Shown here piece after piece: positions 59,806 to 64,000 of a DNA stretch of 64,000 nt. The notes under the pieces were generated by a model, which was not told the DNA's origin, ran no database searches, and saw only the letters and a list, made by a program, of their open reading frames with translations. Position 1 is the first letter of the stretch; each line of letters starts with the position of its first letter. A program made the translations under genes and the position numbers. This stretch comes from Bacteroidaceae bacterium (GTDB lineage: Bacteria > Bacteroidota > Bacteroidia > Bacteroidales > Bacteroidaceae): the NCBI GenBank assembly GCA_017447625.1, contig JAFSNB010000035.1:54972-118971 (forward strand). The letters are read 5' to 3'.

Positions 59806-61725
59806 TTACCAGCGGTTGCCGCCTGAATAGGACGAGAGGCTGACGGACGAACCGCCGCTGACGGTGGGGCTTATGTTGCCCATTCCGCCGAAGATGCTGG
59901 TGCCGCCGCTTACGGTCACGCCCGACTTCAGAGTGGGCTGTGAGGCGCCGCTGACTACGATTCCGGAGCCGCCGCTCGCGGGTGTCTTGAAGGCGAATAC
60001 GGTGGAGCCGACTGTTATCGTGTACCAAGTGCTACGGCTCCACGATGAAGCCTGATAGCAGGACTGTGAGAGGCTGCTGCCGCTCTCGATGCCGCCAACG
60101 GCGATTATGGTGCCGCCGGTGACGTAGAGCTTGTAACCGCCCTCGGTGTTGGCATCCAGTCCGACCTCCGGCGACCCAGAGCAGATAGCATATACGGTGC
60201 CGCCCTTGATGTACATGTTGCCGTTGGAGTCAATACCGTCGTTGCCTGTGGAATAGCCCATGACGTAGCCGCCGCTTACGGTCAGGTGACTGGCCGCGTT
60301 GATGGCGTCGTCGCTGGCCTGCACAGATACCTGTCCGCCGGTGATTTCTATGGTGCCCTTGGATTCCAGACCCTCGTGGCTTGCGGAATAGATGTTCAGC
60401 GTGCCGCCGGAGATTACTATATTGCCGTCGGCCTTCACGCCTTTGGCATATTTGTGATTAGAGGAAGAGCTGTCGCCGCCCCAAGGGTTGCCGCCGCCAC
60501 CGGGACGACCGCCGCCAGGACCGCCGCCACCAGGACCGCCGCCGCTGGAGGAGCCGTAGTTAGAGCCTTCAGCGCGGGCCGTGATGGTGCCACCGCTGAT
60601 GGTGAGTGTGCCGTCGCTGTTTATGGCGCGTCCGCCCTGACCGGTGTTGGTCAGCGTGAGTGTGCCGCCTGCGATGACTATAGCTGATTCAGCCTTCAGG
60701 CAGGCGCTACCGGCTATGTCCGAGGTGTCGGAGGTATCCACACCGCCGGAATTCGTCACCGTGAGAACAGTGGTGTCGCTTGTCTCGTTGATGAAGAGCG
60801 TACCGGCTGACTTGATGCCCTTGGAGGCTGTGGCTGTGGTGCTTATCTTGAGCGTTCCACCCTGAATATATACGTTGCCGCTGTCCTCGTCATCGTGGTC
60901 GGCAGTCTCACCGGTCGAGGTATCGCCGTCCAGATCACACTGAATGCCGTCGTCCGCTACCCCGCTGATGCTCACGTTGCCGCTCTGCATCAGGAAGTAC
61001 TCGTTGCACGAGATACCGTCGCCCGCAGCTTTGGTGATGTTCAGCGTCAGGTTCTTCACGGAAATGTAGTCGCCGCTCTTGATGGCGTGTTTGGTGTTGC
61101 CAGCTACGTTCAGCGTGCCGTTGCCCTGCAGCTGCAGCTGTCCCTTGCTGTATAAGCAGGCCTTCTGCTCGCCGCCGGTGCCGTCGGTGAGGGTGCTCAC
61201 CGTGTTCTTCTTAGCGCTGATCTGTATGCGCTTGCCGTTGGTGATGTTTATGGCTGCTCCGCTGGGGTTGGTCAGCGTCACTCCGGCCAGCGCCACCGTG
61301 CATTTGTACGATCCGGAGAGGGCGAACTCGCCGTCGGTCGTCGTGCCGCTGAGTGTGTAGGTGATTTCCTCGCCGTCTATCGCCTCCGTGTTTGTCTGTT
61401 CTATGCTCACGTGGGCGCCGCTGATAGTCGGGGTGACGTACTGAGCCACGTTTCCGGCCACAGTCACCGTTGCCGAAGTGCCGTTGTAGGCCACATCGAC
61501 GTGGTTGGCGCTGACCTCGGTGTCATCCACAGTCATCTCATCTACCTCACTGAGAGTGAACGTCTTGCCCATGATGGTCAGAGTCGTTCCGTTAGCGTAT
61601 GTCATATCGCCCGTCTGCGCTGAGGGGAACTGATAGGTGACGCCGCCCACGCGGACGTTCATCGTCTGCCCCATAGCTGCCAGCAGGCAGAGACCGAAAG
61701 CCAATGTTATTAATGTACGCTTCAT
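59806..61725 (-). CDS. Exported carbohydrate-binding-domain protein (DUF4353-like)
   Basis: 639 residues. Signal peptide MKRTLITLAFGLCLLAAMG. A small N-terminal domain (YQFPSAQTGDMTYANGTTLTI to DEMTVDD) resembles the protein encoded just upstream. The main part is a right-handed beta-helix-type repeat region with the DUF4353 pattern (IQISAKKNTVSTLTDG, KHAIKSGDYISVKNLTLNIT, GISCNEYFLMQSG, GIQCDLDGD, SGGTLNIYSASHEGLESKG). A Gly/Pro insert (about 385-415) splits it. Related proteins bind polysaccharide and calcium. It lacks an obvious T9SS tail. Start overlaps the upstream stop (ATGA). Confidence 0.85.
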   Translation of the reverse strand: MKRTLITLAFGLCLLAAMGQTMNVRVGGVTYQFPSAQTGDMTYANGTTLTIMGKTFTLSEVDEMTVDDTEVSANHVDVAYNGTSATVTVAGNVAQYVTPTISGAHVSIEQTNTEAIDGEEITYTLSGTTTDGEFALSGSYKCTVALAGVTLTNPSGAAINITNGKRIQISAKKNTVSTLTDGTGGEQKACLYSKGQLQLQGNGTLNVAGNTKHAIKSGDYISVKNLTLNITKAAGDGISCNEYFLMQSGNVSISGVADDGIQCDLDGDTSTGETADHDDEDSGNVYIQGGTLKISTTATASKGIKSAGTLFINETSDTTVLTVTNSGGVDTSDTSDIAGSACLKAESAIVIAGGTLTLTNTGQGGRAINSDGTLTISGGTITARAEGSNYGSSSGGGPGGGGPGGGRPGGGGNPWGGDSSSSNHKYAKGVKADGNIVISGGTLNIYSASHEGLESKGTIEITGGQVSVQASDDAINAASHLTVSGGYVMGYSTGNDGIDSNGNMYIKGGTVYAICSGSPEVGLDANTEGGYKLYVTGGTIIAVGGIESGSSLSQSCYQASSWSRSTWYTITVGSTVFAFKTPASGGSGIVVSGASQPTLKSGVTVSGGTSIFGGMGNISPTVSGGSSVSLSSYSGGNRW

Positions 61726-62105
61726 TTTACTACGATTTTATATGTTCTTTCCTTAGTTTTTACGATATACGCGCCCCTGCGCATCTGTCCACGACTGACC
61801 TTGTGGCCCTGCAGGTCGTAGATTTCTGCGGCTTCGTCCAGTGTGGCGCTGCTCGCGCTCTCAATTCCCGTTTCTGTGCCTTCGTCCGAAGTGGAGAAGT
61901 ACATCTTCGCGAGATTCACGAGGGTGAACGTCTGCGTGCCTGCCGTGAGGGTGTTTCCGCTGATAGTCAGCGTCAGCCTGTCCACGGGCACAGACACCTT
62001 CGCCCCGTCGGTAGTCTCGAAGGTCAGGTACATGTAACTGCCGGCCTGCGACGTGACAGCCGCCATCAGCACCGCCAGTAATAAAGCAAATTTCTTCATA
62101 ATCAT
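61722..62105 (-). CDS. Small T9SS-tailed exported protein
   Basis: 127 residues; a start two codons later (MKKF) is equally good. Signal peptide ending VTSQA. A short beta domain (FETTDGAKVSVPVDRLTLTI to FTLVNLAKMYFS) resembles the N-terminal domain of the protein encoded downstream. It is followed by a T9SS-type sorting domain (AEIYDLQGHKVSRG, RGAYIVKTKERTYKIVVK). There is almost no room for a functional domain, so it may be a carrier or partner for the downstream product. Confidence 0.8.
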   Translation of the reverse strand: MIMKKFALLLAVLMAAVTSQAGSYMYLTFETTDGAKVSVPVDRLTLTISGNTLTAGTQTFTLVNLAKMYFSTSDEGTETGIESASSATLDEAAEIYDLQGHKVSRGQMRRGAYIVKTKERTYKIVVK

Positions 62106-62140
62106 AGTTGGTTGTTGAATGTCTTTTTAGAAATCCGCCA

Positions 62141-62171
62141 CAAAGATACGCCATTTCCCACATCCCACCAA
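62141..62171 (-). promoter_or_regulatory. Promoter for the exported protein pair
   Basis: On the minus strand, TATCTTTG (62141-62148) lies 19 bases after TTGG (62168-62171), an imperfect -33. Confidence 0.65.
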
Positions 62172-62259
62172 CTTTATTCAACGAAATGCCCGTTTCGTTC
62201 AGCGAAAAGCAGAAGAATTCGGTAGCCTAAAATTATTATGTTAAGTTTTTCTTCGAATT

Positions 62260-62291
62260 TTTGGAGGATAATAGATTATCACCTACCTTTG
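62260..62291 (+). promoter_or_regulatory. Promoter of the toxin-type gene pair
   Basis: TTTG (62260-62263), a 20-base spacer, then TACCTTTG (62284-62291). Full consensus, 20 bases before the start codon. Confidence 0.85.
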
Positions 62292-62311
62292 CCGCATCAA
62301 AAGAGATTAGT

Positions 62312-62860
62312 ATGCAAACCGTTGACTCTACAGACCCGTTTTACACCCCCAAAGTGGTGGAAGACATCAGGAAAAGTATATTGTTGCGCATCGGCAAAGA
62401 CCGCGACGTCAGCAGGCTTGAGCGTATCTGCGATTTGTTGTCGTCTGAGATGGTTTCTCCCACAGTTTTTACAGATGAACAGTTGAGCGCAAGGGAGCCA
62501 GGAGCTGCATACTTCACCGTTCGTGATATAGACACGTTGCGTAAACAATTATTGCAACTGGTCAGCACATGTGGTCTAAACGTGATGGAAGAGATTTTCT
62601 CCTATTACGACCACGAAGGAATGTCTTTCAAAGATGCATACATGGATGCAAAGGCCTCAACGATAGCAATGTATCCATCAGACGCTGTAGAGGAGTTAGC
62701 TGAAGTAAACTTCATGATTGACCGCGACCCAGAGCCCGACGATTGGCACGAGCCGCAGACCAGCGACGAATGGGAAGCGTTGGACAAGGAGCTTAACGAA
62801 GCCTCAGATTATATCTCTGACAAAGAGTTTTGGCGTCATTTCGAGAAGATTTTGTCATGA
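62312..62860 (+). CDS. Unrecognised acidic protein upstream of a ParE-like toxin
   Basis: 182 residues from the ATG at 62312; the open frame from 62261 starts upstream of the promoter -7 element. Cytosolic, acidic, mostly helical; no signal peptide, membrane segment or DNA-binding motif that I can identify. The C-terminal part is strongly acidic (DRDPEPDDWHEPQTSDEWEALDKEL). It overlaps the next gene by four bases (ATGA), the arrangement usual for antitoxin-toxin pairs, but it is about twice the usual antitoxin length. It could be an antitoxin of a new type. Confidence 0.65.
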   Translation: MQTVDSTDPFYTPKVVEDIRKSILLRIGKDRDVSRLERICDLLSSEMVSPTVFTDEQLSAREPGAAYFTVRDIDTLRKQLLQLVSTCGLNVMEEIFSYYDHEGMSFKDAYMDAKASTIAMYPSDAVEELAEVNFMIDRDPEPDDWHEPQTSDEWEALDKELNEASDYISDKEFWRHFEKILS

Positions 62861-63141
62861 AACAAATCTGGCGGAAATCCGTACGCACCCGTATTGAGCA
62901 GCAGGAACGCTGGTTTGTGGACAATAAAGGTCTTGACTTCGCAGTAACCTTCATAGAGAATATTCATCATAAAGCAGCAAGTAGCGTAATGTCTATGCCC
63001 TCAATCGGACAATTGGGGCACATTACCAACGGATATACTTATCGTTCTATCCTGACTCATCCGAAGTGCCGCCTCTATTACCGATACAATGATGATGAGG
63101 TGGTGTTCTATAAAGTCCACTTCTCATTGATGAAACCTTAG
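62857..63141 (+). CDS. RelE/ParE-family toxin-like protein
   Basis: 94 residues, typical for the superfamily. The pattern fits ParE-like proteins: IEQQERWFVDNKGLDFAVTFIENI (two helices), then PSIGQ, YTYRSILTHPKCRLYYRYNDDEVVFYKV (beta sheet with conserved Arg and Tyr). RelE members cut mRNA on the ribosome; ParE members poison gyrase. The subtype cannot be told from what I see. The start overlaps the upstream gene, so its partner is probably the 182-residue protein. Confidence 0.82.
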   Translation: MKQIWRKSVRTRIEQQERWFVDNKGLDFAVTFIENIHHKAASSVMSMPSIGQLGHITNGYTYRSILTHPKCRLYYRYNDDEVVFYKVHFSLMKP

Positions 63142-63177
63142 TCGCGATTGCGACACTGCTTTTCTGTGATAAAGGGG

Positions 63178-63286
63178 GTAGCGAAACGCGACGCCCTTGG
63201 GTCTGCAGAAGAACGGATGGAGTAACGAAACGTGACGCCATTGGGTCTGCAAAAGAACAGATTGGGTAACGAAACGTTACGCAATG
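63178..63286. repeat. 44-bp tandem repeat (2 full units plus a partial)
   Basis: Units start at 63178, 63222 and 63266. Each opens with a near-palindrome of the form GTAACG-AAA-CGTTAC (perfect in the third unit) and continues with TTGGGTCTGCA-AAGAAC. The period is twice the 22 bp seen at 33761-34125. Confidence 0.9.
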
Positions 63287-63428
63287 TCTTTGGAGTTTTT
63301 ACATAAATTACCTCCCTTCGGTCAGTGGATCTTCGACAAATCTCAAGACATAAAATCAAGACACGAAGAGCGTTGCAAGCAACGCAGAAATAAAAAAACA
63401 CAAGAAAAGTACGTTTTTGACAAAAATA

Positions 63429-63460
63429 TTTGGAATATTCAAATATAGGACGTACCTTTG
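63429..63460 (+). promoter_or_regulatory. Promoter upstream of the Abi_2 gene and its leader RNA
   Basis: TTTG (63429-63432), a 20-base spacer, then TACCTTTG (63453-63460). Full consensus; transcription should begin near 63466. Confidence 0.82.
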
Positions 63461-63465
63461 CAGCG

Positions 63466-63518
63466 ACCAATCTCACCACGCTTCCCGTTGACCAGCGTAC
63501 CAGGGTGAGACTTTTTTT
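63466..63518 (+). ncRNA. Candidate short terminated RNA in front of the Abi_2 gene
   Basis: The stem TCTCACC (63471-63477) / GGTGAGA (63504-63510) encloses a second stem, ACGCT / AGCGT. Seven T residues follow at 63512-63518. This is a complete intrinsic terminator between the promoter and the Abi_2 start, so it should yield a free RNA of about 50 bases or act as an attenuator. Confidence 0.55.
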
Positions 63519-63526
63519 ATCGATAT

Positions 63527-63919
63527 ATGAATACATATAGTAAGACTGCACTTGACACTCCAGATTTGTTGGCCATACTGAAACAGCGTGGACTCATCAT
63601 TGCTGATGATAAATCTGCGTTAGCAACCCTATCTACCATTAGTTATTTCCGTCTGGCAAGTTTTTTCCATCCATTAGAAGCCGACAAAAATACTCACCAG
63701 TTTCGTAAAGATAGCACCTTAGAGCAAGTGTTAGCACTCTATGAATTCGATACCGCTCTGCGTGATTTGGTGTTCAGAGGTATTCGCCAGATAGAAATAG
63801 CCCTGCGCGCTCGCATGAACCACCGATTTTCTTTAAAGCACAACCCATTCTGGTTTACGAATTATTGCTGTCCGCTAAAAGTTGAACAGCGACAAATCAG
63901 GTGTCCGCAGTGCCGATAA
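63527..63919 (+). pseudogene. Abi_2 (AbiD/AbiF-like) gene, truncated by an insertion
   Basis: 130 residues are open. The first 112 or so fit the Abi_2 family of phage-defence HEPN proteins: LLAILKQRGLII, ISYFRLASFFHPLE, LYEFDTALRDLVFRGIRQIEIALRARMNHRFS, with a HEPN-type R-x4-H (RARMNH), then HNPFWFT. Family members are about 300 residues with a second HEPN half. Here homology stops near 63862 and the last 18 residues (rich in Cys and Arg) read into unrelated DNA. A terminated leader RNA precedes it. The gene is probably inactive unless the insertion is precise. Confidence 0.75.
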
Positions 63920-64000
63920 ACAGGCATTGCGGACTTATTTTTGAAAAAGTAAGCCCCCTCAATCAAATAACGTTAGCTCAGGAGGCGATGTTTCCGTCTC
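63862..64000. mobile_element. Probable left end of an insertion (cut by window edge)
   Basis: Sequence unrelated to Abi_2 begins about here. It contains a hairpin GTCCGCA-TGCC / GGCA-TGCGGAC (63903-63934) followed by TTATTTTT, a terminator of the kind found near insertion-sequence ends. No transposase is visible before the window ends, and the terminal repeats cannot be checked. Confidence 0.4.

Overview
The window comes from a member of the Bacteroidales, probably of the Prevotella/Bacteroides group. Four secreted proteins end in type IX secretion (T9SS) C-terminal sorting domains. Many genes sit behind the Bacteroidota promoter (TTTG, a spacer of 19-22 bases, then TAnnTTTG) and there are few Shine-Dalgarno sites. 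Several gene families are typical of gut Bacteroidales: DUF3256, DUF5689, DUF5715, a type B L31 without cysteines, and indolepyruvate oxidoreductase beside phenylacetate-CoA ligases. No rRNA or tRNA gene was seen.

Layout. (1) 2-13375 (+): a compact cluster of nine genes. It encodes a four-helix membrane protein, a TPR-like/P-loop GTPase, two pairs of paralogous single-pass membrane proteins, two envelope-facing coiled-coil or N-anchored proteins, and a DUF1294 protein. It looks like one membrane complex run by a cytosolic GTPase; its function is unknown. (2) 13475-16224: a low-molecular-weight tyrosine phosphatase, class II fructose-bisphosphate aldolase and an exported DNase I-fold hydrolase. 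(3) 16405-22231 (+): a TonB-dependent receptor, two lipoproteins with DUF5689 or OB-like modules, and a lipoprotein nuclease; this may be a nucleic-acid scavenging locus. (4) 22274-33072 (+): a nitrilase-family amidase, iorA-iorB, an aminotransferase, a porin, a Na+/solute symporter, two phenylacetate-CoA ligases and an ACT protein; this fits interconversion of aryl acids and aromatic amino acids. (5) 33393-34569: L31 with a structured leader, then three tandem arrays with a 22-bp period and a perfect hairpin. (6) 34597-50982 (-): large T9SS proteins (one with two endonuclease I domains), an HUH (Y1) transposase, DUF3256, an EamA transporter and TruA. (7) 51106-57826 (+): PhoH-like, PurC, MenG/UbiE, AroE, TPM, LemA and PurM. 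(8) 57881-62105 (-): a LytS/LytTR two-component pair and secreted proteins. (9) 62312-64000: a ParE-like toxin pair, then an Abi_2 (AbiF-like) gene with a short terminated RNA in front of it, cut by what looks like an insertion.

The most striking thing in the window is a family of short GC-rich palindromic repeats, more than 20 copies in 64 kb. They lie directly after stop codons, at gene starts and inside reading frames. Five form composites of 150-167 bp with inverted ends GACYCWCCCCC / GGGGGWGRGTC. Three unrelated enzymes begin with the same repeat-encoded peptide, which includes its own start codon, and a fourth begins with a related one. PurM, AroE, IorA and an EamA transporter carry repeat-derived peptides within the protein, and PhoH and AroE take their C-termini from repeats. 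A second layer of 7-8 bp tandem repeats fills most spacers and also enters reading frames. The Y1 transposase at 38714-39931 is a candidate, unproven, for moving the palindromes.
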